NCBI GenBank assembly: GCA_036407035.1
Contig: DASXAA010000150.1
Location: forward strand, 1-25,953
Origin: JACVRW01 sp036407035
Lineage (GTDB): Bacteria; Actinomycetota; Thermoleophilia; Solirubrobacterales; Thermoleophilaceae
Direction of reading: 5' to 3'
DNA length: 25,953 nt
Shown here piece after piece: positions 7,061-14,245 of the stretch. Each line of letters starts with the position of its first letter. Position 1 is the stretch's first letter. The notes under the pieces are model-generated. The model was given only the letters and a program-made list of their open reading frames with translations. It was not told where the DNA came from and made no database searches. A program made the position numbers and the translations under genes.

Positions 7061-7773
7061 AGCTGCGGGTCTGCGCGCTCTACCCGGAGCTCATGAACAT
7101 CTACGCCGACCGCGGCAACACGGCCGTCCTGCGCGCGCGCTGCGAGTGGCGCGGGCTCGGATTCGAGCTCGCGGCGTCGAGCGTCGGGGAGCCACTCAAC
7201 CCCGACGAGCACGACCTCTTCTATATCGGCGGCGGCCAGGACCGCGACCAGGTGGCGGTCGCGCAGGACATGGTGCGGACCAAGCGCGAGGCTCTCCACG
7301 CGGCCGCGGCGCGTGGCGCGGTCGTGCTCGCCGTCTGCGGCGGGTATCAGCTGCTCGGCCACTCGTACGTGCTCGATGGCGACGAGCTGCCCGGGATCGG
7401 GATCGTCGACCTGCGCACGGTCCGCGAGCCGGGACCGCGGCTGATCGGGAACTGCGCGATCGAGGCCGACCTCGGGACCGGCCCGCGCGTGATCGCGGGG
7501 TTCGAGAACCACGGCGGGCGCACGTACCTCGGCGAGGGCGAGCGACCACTCGGGCGGGTGCTGAAGGGCCACGGCAACAACGACCGCGACGGGTTCGAGG
7601 GCGTCCACCGGCGCAACGTCATCGGCACGTACCTCCATGGGCCGCTCCTGCCGAAGAACGTATGGCTGGCCGACAGGCTGATCGAGCGGGCGCTCGACAC
7701 CGAGCTGGAGCCGCTGCCGGACCGGTTCGAGGAGGCCGCGCACGCATCGGCGCGGCGGGCGGCGGGGCTGTAG
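7057..7773 (+). CDS. gatD: Lipid II isoglutaminyl synthase, glutamine amidotransferase subunit GatD
   Basis: A 238-residue class I (triad) amidotransferase of the CobB/CobQ type. It hydrolyses glutamine and passes ammonia to MurT. The nucleophile elbow 'LAVCGGYQLLG' places Cys at residue 94 and 'GTYLHGPLLPKN' places His at 194, close to the positions known from pneumococcal GatD (C94, H189). 'ALYPELMNIYADRGN' near the N-terminus and 'GFENHGGRTYLG' (149-159) are also typical. The third triad residue is expected from MurT, so both proteins are needed. The start ATG overlaps the methyltransferase stop by 4 bases. It is the last gene of the operon. About 143 bases of extremely GC-rich repeats separate it from the convergent gspE-like gene. 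Confidence 0.96.
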   Translation: MKLRVCALYPELMNIYADRGNTAVLRARCEWRGLGFELAASSVGEPLNPDEHDLFYIGGGQDRDQVAVAQDMVRTKREALHAAAARGAVVLAVCGGYQLLGHSYVLDGDELPGIGIVDLRTVREPGPRLIGNCAIEADLGTGPRVIAGFENHGGRTYLGEGERPLGRVLKGHGNNDRDGFEGVHRRNVIGTYLHGPLLPKNVWLADRLIERALDTELEPLPDRFEEAAHASARRAAGL

Positions 7774-7798
7774 GGCCGGCGGCGCCGAGCGACGCCGC

Positions 7799-7911
7799 GG
7801 CCGCGCGCGGCGGCGAGCCTTCGCGGGCGGCGGCCCCGCGGCCGGGGGCGCCCCACGCGTCCGCGCGCGGCGTCGGCGGCGAGCCCCTGCGGGCCGCGGC
7901 CGCGCGCGGCC
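7799..7911. repeat. GC-rich imperfect tandem repeat between convergent genes
   Basis: CCGCGCGCGGCG occurs at 7801-7812 and 7861-7872, exactly 60 bases apart. GGCGGCGAGCC follows at 7809-7819 and 7875-7885. The perfect 14-base palindrome GGCCGCGCGCGGCC lies at 7898-7911. The stretch sits between the ends of gatD (+) and the ATPase gene (-) and could fold strongly in either transcript, so a two-way terminator is possible although no U-tract is present. It may instead be a dispersed intergenic repeat of this genome. Confidence 0.5.
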
Positions 7912-7916
7912 AGCGG

Positions 7917-9668
7917 CTACCGCTTCACGTGCCCGACCACCCGCAGCACCTCCTCCACAGAGGTGATGCCGGCGCGTACCTTCGCGAGGCCGTCCTCGCG
8001 CAGGCTCGTCATGCCCTCCGAGCGGGCGGCCTCGCGGATGTCGTCGGCCGACGACTTGTCGAGGATCAGCTTGCCGACCGCCTCCGTGACCCGCATCAGC
8101 TCGTAGACCCCGATGCGGCCGCGGTAGCCGGTGCCGGAGCACCGCACGCACGAGCCCGGGGCCGCCGCCGTGAACCCGCGCGGCACCACGAACCCGTTGC
8201 CCGCCAGCGCCGCCTTCGTGAGCTTCACGGTCTGCTTGCACTCGCACAGCCGCCGCACCAGCCGCTGCGCGACAACGCACTCCACTCCCGAGCTGACGAG
8301 GAACGGCTCCATCCCCATCTCGATCAGGCGTGCGGCGGCCAGCGGCGCGTCGTTGGTGTGCAGCGTCGTCAGGACGAGGTGGCCGGTCAGCGCGGACTCG
8401 ATCGCGATCTGGGCCGTCTCGCGGTCGCGCACCTCGCCGACCATGATCACGTCGGGGTCCGCGCGCACCATCGAGCGGAGACCGGCCGCGAAGGTCAGCC
8501 CGGTCTTGTTGTTCACCTGCACCTGCTTGATGCCCTCGAGCTCGTACTCGACCGGGTCCTCGATCGTGATCAGCGTCCGATCGGGGCTGTTGACGGTCAT
8601 GAGCGCCGCGTAGAGCGTAGTCGTCTTCCCGGAGCCGGTCGGCCCGGTGACGAGCACCGCGCCCGTCTTCGACGAGATCGCCTGCTCGAACCGCTCCCGG
8701 TCGGCGGGCTCCATCCCGAGCCCGTCGAGATCCATCAGCACGTTGCTCTTGTCGAGGATCCGCATCACGACGGACTCGCCGCGCACGACCGGGAGGGTCG
8801 CCACGCGCAGGTCCACGTAGCGCCCGTCGACCGACAGCCCGATGCGTCCGTCCTGAGGCACCCGGCGCTCGGCGATGTCGAGCTCGGCCATGATCTTCAC
8901 CCGCGACACCAGGCCGGGCACGAGGTTCCGCGGCACCGTGGTCGAGTCGAACACCACCCCGTCGACCCGGATCCGCACGCGCATGTCGCCGGCGCGCGGC
9001 TCGAAGTGCACGTCGGAGGCGCCGTGGCGCACGGCGTCCGCGATGATCGAGTGCACGAGCTTCACGACCGGCGCGTCCTCGGCGGACTCGCGCAGCTCGA
9101 TCACCTCGGCCGCGCTCGTCTCGTCGGGCTCCTCCTCGAGCTCCTCCACCGCGTCCATCAGCCGCGACAGCTGGCCGATCAGCGCCTCGACGTCCTCCGG
9201 CGAGGCGACCGCGCGGCGCACGTCGTAGCCGGTGGCCATGCGGATGTCGTCGAGGGCGATGATGTTGGCCGGGTCGGCGGTCGCCACGAGCAGGCTTCGC
9301 TCGCCGAGGAACGCGATCGGGATCGTCTGGTAGCGGCGCGCCTTCGCGGCGTCGAGCAGGTTGGCCGCGCCCTTGTCGGCCTCGAACGCGTTGAGATCGA
9401 CGTGGTCGAGGCCGTTGCGCTCCGCGAGCGCCCGCGCGAGCTGGTCGGAGTCGATCAGCCCGGCCTGAATCAGCGTCTGGCCCAGCAACGTCTCCGTCTC
9501 GCTCCCCCGCACGGCGGCCGCCTCGACCGTGTCGCGGTCGACGTAGCCGAGCTGCACGATCACGTCGCCGATGCGCCGCTTCACGCCGCTGCGGTACCGC
9601 GGCGGGGTGAGTCCGCGCAGGCGAAGCTCGTCGCGGGACGCCGCCGGGGCCAGGGATGCCTCGCTCAT
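7917..9668 (-). CDS. GspE/PilB-type assembly ATPase with MshEN-like N-terminus
   Basis: A 583-residue protein. The N-terminus has two MshEN-like units, 'RIGDVIVQLGYVDRDTVEAA' (about 32-51) and 'LLGQTLIQAGLIDSDQLARA' (about 61-80). In MshE such units bind cyclic di-GMP, but here the second unit lacks the leading Arg. The ATPase core has Walker A GPTGSGKTT (342-350), the Asp box 'ASDVHFEPR' (about 217-225), the Walker B region 'VIMVGEVRDRETAQIA' and a His box 'TTLHTNDA'. A zinc site near the C-terminus is CEC...CVRC, instead of the usual CxxC pair. It would power a type IV pilus, type II secretion or competence machine, yet no pilin, PilC/PilT or secretin gene is visible. It is the last gene after hflX, dut and the STAS gene. 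Confidence 0.93.
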   Translation of the reverse strand: MSEASLAPAASRDELRLRGLTPPRYRSGVKRRIGDVIVQLGYVDRDTVEAAAVRGSETETLLGQTLIQAGLIDSDQLARALAERNGLDHVDLNAFEADKGAANLLDAAKARRYQTIPIAFLGERSLLVATADPANIIALDDIRMATGYDVRRAVASPEDVEALIGQLSRLMDAVEELEEEPDETSAAEVIELRESAEDAPVVKLVHSIIADAVRHGASDVHFEPRAGDMRVRIRVDGVVFDSTTVPRNLVPGLVSRVKIMAELDIAERRVPQDGRIGLSVDGRYVDLRVATLPVVRGESVVMRILDKSNVLMDLDGLGMEPADRERFEQAISSKTGAVLVTGPTGSGKTTTLYAALMTVNSPDRTLITIEDPVEYELEGIKQVQVNNKTGLTFAAGLRSMVRADPDVIMVGEVRDRETAQIAIESALTGHLVLTTLHTNDAPLAAARLIEMGMEPFLVSSGVECVVAQRLVRRLCECKQTVKLTKAALAGNGFVVPRGFTAAAPGSCVRCSGTGYRGRIGVYELMRVTEAVGKLILDKSSADDIREAARSEGMTSLREDGLAKVRAGITSVEEVLRVVGHVKR

Positions 9669-9714
9669 CCCACTTGGTATCGGCAGCCTCCGCTTGGAGT
9701 TGAAGGCCCGCGGA

Positions 9715-10065
9715 TCAGACCGCCGCGGCGGCGTGCAGGGCCGCCGCGCGCGTGTGGTGGACCTTGAGCGTGTCGAGCATGTCGGTCACCTCGAACACGC
9801 GCCGGACCGGTCCCTCGGGGCATACGACCGCGAAGCCGTGGCCGCGTTTCGTGACCCTTCTGAGCGCGTTCAGGAGCAGCGCCAGCCCGGTCGAGTCCAT
9901 GAACCCGACCTCGGAGAGGTCGACCACCACCGCCTGCTCGCCGTTCGTGACGACGTCGTTCAGCGCTGTGATCAGGCGCCCCGAGCTCGCGACGTCGATC
10001 TCGCCCTTGACGGCGAGAACGTCGACGCCCTCGGCGCACACGCGTTCTGCGGCCAGAAGACGCAC
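9715..10065 (-). CDS. STAS-domain protein, anti-sigma-factor antagonist type (SpoIIAA/RsbV-like)
   Basis: A 116-residue single STAS domain. 'VLAVKGEIDVASSGRLITAL' (about 16-35) and 'VVVDLSEVGFMDSTGLALLLNAL' (about 46-68) are the hallmark stretches. The Ser of 'DSTG' (about 58) is the residue that anti-sigma kinases phosphorylate in SpoIIAA/RsbV. It is a complete, typical-length protein, so partner switching with an RsbW-like kinase is the expected role. No such kinase is in the window. The GTG start at 10065 has little Shine-Dalgarno. It lies 62 bases after dut and 46 before the ATPase gene, all in one direction, so it could share a transcript and link to control of the ATPase or of a sigma factor. 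Confidence 0.88.
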   Translation of the reverse strand: MRLLAAERVCAEGVDVLAVKGEIDVASSGRLITALNDVVTNGEQAVVVDLSEVGFMDSTGLALLLNALRRVTKRGHGFAVVCPEGPVRRVFEVTDMLDTLKVHHTRAAALHAAAAV

Positions 10066-10127
10066 GAGTCGGGGCGAGCGTATCCGATCGGGGCCGGCGG
10101 AGGAGAGCCCGGCCGCGCCGGAAACGA

Positions 10128-10559
10128 TCAGCGGCCGGTCGAGCCGAAGCCGGCCGCTCCGCGGGCCGTCTCCTCGAGCTCGTCGAGCTCCAGTGGCTCG
10201 GGCGTCTCCACGCGCACCACCACGAGCTGCGCGATGCGGTCGCCCGGCGCGATCTCGAACGGCGCCTCGCGGTCGGTGTTCAGGAGCAGCACGCGCACCT
10301 CGCCGCGGTAGCCGGCGTCGATCAGCCCCGGCGCGTTCACCACGGAGATCCCGTGCCTCGCCGCGAGGCCGGACCGCGGCAGCACGAGCCCGGCGTGGCC
10401 CTCCGGGATCGCGACCGCGATGCCGGTCCCCACGCTGGCCCTCTCCCCCGGGGCGAGCACGGCGGCCTCGGCGGCGTGCAGGTCGTATCCGGCGTCGCCG
10501 TCGTGGGCACGTGACGGCGGCCGCGCCGCCTCGCTGAGGCGGCGGAAGCGGAGACTCAC
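10128..10559 (-). CDS. dut: dUTP diphosphatase (dUTPase)
   Basis: A 143-residue trimeric-type dUTPase that converts dUTP to dUMP and diphosphate, keeping uracil out of DNA and supplying thymidylate synthesis. All five motifs are visible: 'DAGYDLHAAE' (I), 'LPRSGLAARHGI' (II), 'PGLIDAGYRGEVRVLLLNT' (III), 'GDRIAQLVV' (IV) and the glycine-rich C-terminal arm 'RGAAGFGSTGR' (V). Motif III reads IDAGYRG where IDxDYRG is common; the general-base Asp and the base-stacking Tyr are kept. The GTG start at 10559 overlaps the hflX TGA by 4 bases (GTGA on the minus strand), so translation is probably coupled to hflX. Confidence 0.96.
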   Translation of the reverse strand: MSLRFRRLSEAARPPSRAHDGDAGYDLHAAEAAVLAPGERASVGTGIAVAIPEGHAGLVLPRSGLAARHGISVVNAPGLIDAGYRGEVRVLLLNTDREAPFEIAPGDRIAQLVVVRVETPEPLELDELEETARGAAGFGSTGR

Positions 10560-11878
10560 TCCGGCGGCCCGCCGTTCACGGCGAACCGCTCGAACCGCTG
10601 CGCGGCCGCGGCCGGCACGCGCGCGCGGATCATCACTCCGTTGGCCGTGTCCTCGCGCTCCAGCTCGCCCGCGAGGTCGTGGAGCTCGGACAGGCTGCCG
10701 CCCTCGTCGTAGGGCACGAGCAGCTCCATCTCGCGCAGGCTCGCCAGGAAGCGGGCCTCGATCGCCTCGCCGAGCCGGTCGAGCCCCTCCCCCGTCTCGC
10801 CGGAGACCTGGATCGCCTGCGGGAAGCGGAAACCGAGCTCCCTGCGCCGCTCGTCGTCGAGCAGGTCCACCTTGTTCAGCGCCAGGAGCCGGGGACGGCC
10901 ACCGGCCCCGATCTCCTCGAGAACATCGTCGACGGCGTCCAGCATCGCGTGCAGCTCGCCCTCGTCGACCGAGGCGTCGGCCACGTGCACGATCAGGTCG
11001 GCCTCGAGCGCCTCCTCGAGCGTGGCGGCGAACGCGTCCACCAGCTGGTGCGGCAGCTTGCGGATGAAGCCGACCGTGTCGGTCAGGAGATATGTGCGGC
11101 CCGAGATCTCGAACGAGCGGGTGGTCGGGTCGAGCGTGTGGAAAAGGCGCTCCCTCACGCCGACGTCGGCGCCCGTCATCGCGTTCAGCAGCGTGGACTT
11201 GCCCGCGTTCGTGTAGCCGGCCAGCGCGACGGTCGGCAGCCCGGCCCGCTCGCGCTCGCGCCGCATCACCTGGCGCGTGCTCTTCGTGTGCTGGAGGCGG
11301 CGCTTGAGTGCGGAGATGCGGTCGCGGGCCAGGCGGCGGTCCGTTTCGATCTGGGACTCGCCCGGGCCCCTCGTGCCGATGCCGCCGTCCATGCGGCCGG
11401 CGCCGAGGCGCTCGAGGTGCGTCCACAGCCCGCGCATCCGTGCGAGGTTGTACTCGAGCTGGGCGAGCTCGACCTGGAGCTTGCCCTCGGCCGAGTGGGC
11501 GTGGTCGGCGAAGATGTCGAGGATGATCGCCGTGCGGTCGATCACCGGCATGTCGAGCGCCTTCTCGAGGTTGCGCTCCTGGCGCGGCTTCAGCTCGTCG
11601 TCGCAGGCGATCAGGTTCGCCCCGGAGCCGGCGATCGCCTGCTTCAGCTCATCCAGCTTGCCGCGGCCGAAGTAGCGGTCCGGGTCGGGCTCCGCCCGGC
11701 GCTGGGTCAGCTCGCCCGCCACCGCCACGCCGGCGGTGCGCAGAAGCTCCCTCAGCTCCGACAGGTCGGGCTCGTCCGGGCCCGCGCCGATGCAGAAGGC
11801 GCGCTGGCGCGCGCGCGGGTTGCGGATGCCCTCTCCGTACCGGGACTCGGCTCTGCGGCCGTCTCGTCCTCGATCCAC
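10556..11878 (-). CDS. hflX: Ribosome-associated GTPase HflX
   Basis: A 440-residue GTPase that in bacteria binds and rescues or splits stalled ribosomes. The N-terminal HflX domain has 'DRYFGRGKLDELK' (about 67-79) and the conserved 'GGIGTRGPGESQIETDRR' (about 163-180). The G domain has G1 'GYTNAGKST' (about 216-224), G3 'DTVGFIRKLPH' and G4 'NKVD'. I chose the GTG at 11878 because a minus-strand -10 box TACACT (11886-11891) ends 7 bases before it, implying a leaderless transcript. The longer TTG start at 11926 would run into the divergent SDR gene. dut overlaps its end. In many actinomycetes hflX follows miaA-dapF; here it is about 10 kb from dapF. Confidence 0.95.
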   Translation of the reverse strand: MDRGRDGRRAESRYGEGIRNPRARQRAFCIGAGPDEPDLSELRELLRTAGVAVAGELTQRRAEPDPDRYFGRGKLDELKQAIAGSGANLIACDDELKPRQERNLEKALDMPVIDRTAIILDIFADHAHSAEGKLQVELAQLEYNLARMRGLWTHLERLGAGRMDGGIGTRGPGESQIETDRRLARDRISALKRRLQHTKSTRQVMRRERERAGLPTVALAGYTNAGKSTLLNAMTGADVGVRERLFHTLDPTTRSFEISGRTYLLTDTVGFIRKLPHQLVDAFAATLEEALEADLIVHVADASVDEGELHAMLDAVDDVLEEIGAGGRPRLLALNKVDLLDDERRRELGFRFPQAIQVSGETGEGLDRLGEAIEARFLASLREMELLVPYDEGGSLSELHDLAGELEREDTANGVMIRARVPAAAAQRFERFAVNGGPPE

Positions 11879-11885
11879 GACCTCA

Positions 11886-11891
11886 AGTGTA
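11886..11891 (-). promoter_or_regulatory. Candidate -10 box TACACT for hflX
   Basis: Read on the minus strand, TACACT fits TANNNT and ends 7 bases before the GTG at 11878, giving a leader of 0-1 bases. It overlaps the opposed box for the SDR gene by two bases (TA at 11890-11891). Confidence 0.45.
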
Positions 11892-11895
11892 GGCT
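11890..11895 (+). promoter_or_regulatory. Candidate -10 box TAGGCT for the SDR gene
   Basis: TAGGCT ends exactly 6 bases before the ATG at 11902, placing the expected transcription start on the A of ATG. There is no room or signal for a Shine-Dalgarno. It has the same hexamer and spacing as at 1825-1830. Confidence 0.5.
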
Positions 11896-11901
11896 GCGCA
11901 A

Positions 11902-12867
11902 ATGCGTGCGTTCGTGACCGGCGCAACCGGGTTCATCGGCGGCCGGCTCGTGCGCAGGCTGCGCGAGCGGGGCGACGAGGTGGTCGCCCTCGTACGCTCG
12001 CCGGACAAGGCCCGCGACCTCGACGCCGAGCTGGTGGCGGGCGACCTCGGGGACCGCGAGGCGATCCGGAAGGCGCTCGAGGGCTGCGACGCGTGCTTCC
12101 ACGTCGCGGCCGTCTACAAGGTCGGCATCCCGCGCTCCGAGCGCGAGCCGATGTTCGAGTCGAACGTCCGCGGCACCGAGCACGTGCTCGACGCCGCGGT
12201 GGACGCGGGAGTCAAGCGGATCGTCTACGTCTCGACCGTCAACGTGTTCGGCAACACGAAGGGCAAGGTCGTGGACGAGGGCTACCGGCGCGACACCGCC
12301 GAGGGCTTCCTCTCCGCCTACGACGAGTCGAAGTTCCGCTCGCACGAGGTGGCGCTCGACCGGATCGCGAAGGGCGCCCCCATCGTGATCGTCCAGCCCG
12401 GCGGCGTGTACGGACCGGGCGACCACTCCGAGGTCGGCAACATGATCGACCAGACGAGCCGCGGCAAGCTGCGCATGAAGGCGTTCCCCGAGCTCGGGCT
12501 GAACCTCGTGTACGTGGACGACGTGGCCGACGGCATCCTGCTTGCCCACGACAGGGGCGAGATCGGCGAGTCGTACGTGCTCGGCGGCGAGCTGGCGACG
12601 ATGGGCGACCTGATCGACAGGGTCGCCGCGATGTCGAACCAGAAGCCGCCGCGGCTGACGCTGCCGCCGGCGGTGGCGAAGCTGTCGGCGCCGCTCGGGC
12701 CCGTGGTCGGGCCGGCGCTCGGCTTCCCGCCCAACCTGAGCGAGGCCATCAAGGCCGCCCACAACGTGACCTACTGGGCGAACGACGAGAAGGCCAGGCG
12801 CGCGCTCGGCTACACCCCGCGGGACCTCGACACGGGTCTGCGCGAGACCCTCGCGTCTCAGGGCTAG
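11902..12867 (+). CDS. NAD(P)-dependent epimerase/dehydratase, extended SDR
   Basis: A 321-residue Rossmann-fold enzyme. The nucleotide-binding motif is 'VTGATGFIGG' (5-14) and the catalytic pair is Tyr140/Lys144 in 'YDESK', with Ser/Thr at 111-112 in 'VSTVNVFG'. 'PGGVYGPGD' follows the active site, as in the dihydroflavonol reductase and hopanoid-associated sugar epimerase (HpnA) groups. The substrate could be a nucleotide sugar, a sterol/hopanoid precursor or a ketone. No glycosyltransferase or hopanoid gene is adjacent, so I do not choose. Length is normal. It is probably made from a leaderless transcript opposed to hflX. A strong hairpin follows two bases after the stop. Confidence 0.9.
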   Translation: MRAFVTGATGFIGGRLVRRLRERGDEVVALVRSPDKARDLDAELVAGDLGDREAIRKALEGCDACFHVAAVYKVGIPRSEREPMFESNVRGTEHVLDAAVDAGVKRIVYVSTVNVFGNTKGKVVDEGYRRDTAEGFLSAYDESKFRSHEVALDRIAKGAPIVIVQPGGVYGPGDHSEVGNMIDQTSRGKLRMKAFPELGLNLVYVDDVADGILLAHDRGEIGESYVLGGELATMGDLIDRVAAMSNQKPPRLTLPPAVAKLSAPLGPVVGPALGFPPNLSEAIKAAHNVTYWANDEKARRALGYTPRDLDTGLRETLASQG

Positions 12868-12868
12868 C

Positions 12869-12898
12869 CGCCCCGGGGCCCCCGCAAGCCCCGGGGCG
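12869..12898. terminator. Bidirectional hairpin terminator
   Basis: Ten-base perfect arms, CGCCCCGGGG (12869-12878) and CCCCGGGGCG (12889-12898), enclose a 10-base loop. It lies in the 45-base gap between the SDR gene (+) and the RTX-like gene (-), which converge. No long U-run follows, as is common in high-GC actinomycetes. Confidence 0.7.
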
Positions 12899-12912
12899 TT
12901 CCCCCCAGTCGT

Positions 12913-14217
12913 CTACTCCAGCGCCAGCCCGATCGTGTCGGGCGGCAGCCCGGAGCTGTCGACGCTGTCGTTGCCGCCCCCGCCGCGGATGGCGAGCGTG
13001 TCGAGCGGCTCGGCGTGCGTGATGCCGATCGCCGCCGCCAGCCCCGCAACGTCGACGGCGCGGCCCACGCCGGTGACGGCGATCGAGTCCCTGCGCGGCG
13101 TTCCGGTCACGACGACCCGGTCGGCCGCACCGTCCGGGTCGGCCGTCCCGAACGACGGCGCCAGGTTCACGCCGACCAGGTCCACGCCGGTGCGCCGGAG
13201 GTCGTCGACCGTGATCGTGTCCGCGCCGCGGAGCGCCATCGTGTCGAGCTCCTCCACGTCGCCGAGGTCCATGGCCACAGAGTCGACGTCGCGCGTGAAG
13301 CGCACCCTGCGCCCGGCGGCGGAGATGTCGAACCGCTCGGCGAGGTCGTTGCCGCTGAAGAACATCGAGTCCTGGCCGGCGCCGCCCTCCACGACGTCGC
13401 TGCCGTCGCCCGGCTGCCAGGTGAAGCGGTCGGCCGCGCCGCCCATGTAGGCGACGTCGTCGCCCTTGCTGCCTGAGACGTCGTCGAACCCGTCAGCGCC
13501 GATCAGCACGTCGTCGCCGGGGCCGCCGATGACGCTGTCCGCGCCGTCGCCCCCGACGAGCGTCTGGGCCATGACGGCGGTCGTGCCGCCGACGAGGTCG
13601 TCGCCGCCGCGCCCGTCGACTCGGAGCCGGTCGCTCCGCTCGGCGTGCTCCACCTGCACGAACACCGGCGTGCCGAGCACGAACACGTCGGTCTGGCTCC
13701 CGAGCAGGAGGATCTGCTCCTGGTCGTCCGTGCCCTCGATGCTCACGCGGTCGACCGAGCCGTCGCCCGTCTCGCCGCCCGCTGCCGCCAGATCGGGGTG
13801 CACCTCCTCCAGGTCACCGGCGCCGGTGAGGTCCTCCACGTCCAGCCTGTCCGCGCCGCCCTTGGCTGCGAGGTCGAGCCGCTCCACGCCCTCGAGGCGC
13901 ACCCGGAGGTGGCCAGGGTCGCGGTCGAGCAGCAACCGGCCGTTCCTCACCGACAGCGAGAACCGGTCGGCGGCGTCGGTGCCCTCGACCGTCAGCGCGT
14001 CGAAGCCGTCGCCGCCGACGACTCGGATGCGGTCGAAGCGCCCCCTGTAGGCCGACAGCGTCGCGGGGCGAAGGGCCAGGGCGTCGTCCGCCGGGCCGCC
14101 CTCGACGACCAGCGTGCGGTCCACGAGCTGCGCGGCCTCGGCCTTGCCGGACACCGCGACGGCCGCGCAGAACGCGAGCAGGCACGCCACCGCGTATCTC
14201 TTCGTGATGTTTCGCAT
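12913..14217 (-). CDS. Secreted RTX-like repeat protein (beta-roll/calcium-binding type)
   Basis: A 434-residue protein with a clear signal peptide (basic start, hydrophobic 8-22, AEA-A cleavage near 28). The rest is made of related units of about 110-140 residues with the pattern 'v.GT...D.i.v', a short strand pair, then 'e.lD.l.v.g.GgaD'. They start near residues 60, 165, 285 and 365. In the middle lie RTX-type nonapeptides GGxGxDxxx, for example 'GGDGADSVIGGPGDDVLIG' (about 217-235), which bind Ca2+ in beta-rolls. It ends at the point where related proteins usually carry more nonapeptides, so it may be C-terminally shortened. No type I exporter is visible; export by Sec is likely. The gene lies 28 bases after an ECF sigma factor and is probably its operon partner or target. 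The function is unknown. Confidence 0.82.
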   Translation of the reverse strand: MRNITKRYAVACLLAFCAAVAVSGKAEAAQLVDRTLVVEGGPADDALALRPATLSAYRGRFDRIRVVGGDGFDALTVEGTDAADRFSLSVRNGRLLLDRDPGHLRVRLEGVERLDLAAKGGADRLDVEDLTGAGDLEEVHPDLAAAGGETGDGSVDRVSIEGTDDQEQILLLGSQTDVFVLGTPVFVQVEHAERSDRLRVDGRGGDDLVGGTTAVMAQTLVGGDGADSVIGGPGDDVLIGADGFDDVSGSKGDDVAYMGGAADRFTWQPGDGSDVVEGGAGQDSMFFSGNDLAERFDISAAGRRVRFTRDVDSVAMDLGDVEELDTMALRGADTITVDDLRRTGVDLVGVNLAPSFGTADPDGAADRVVVTGTPRRDSIAVTGVGRAVDVAGLAAAIGITHAEPLDTLAIRGGGGNDSVDSSGLPPDTIGLALE

Positions 14218-14245
14218 GGAAGGGCAAACGGCCTGAGGCCGCGCC

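Noticed and set aside
11878..11926. TTG at 11926 as the hflX start
   Set aside because: It would overlap the divergent SDR gene by 25 bases and add residues unlike the family. The GTG at 11878 has a -10 box at leaderless spacing.
12913..14217. CRISPR or DNA tandem array suggested by repeated GTCGTCGCCG-like runs
   Set aside because: The repeats encode Gly/Asp-rich protein units (RTX-like), are irregular in spacing, and have no spacer structure.
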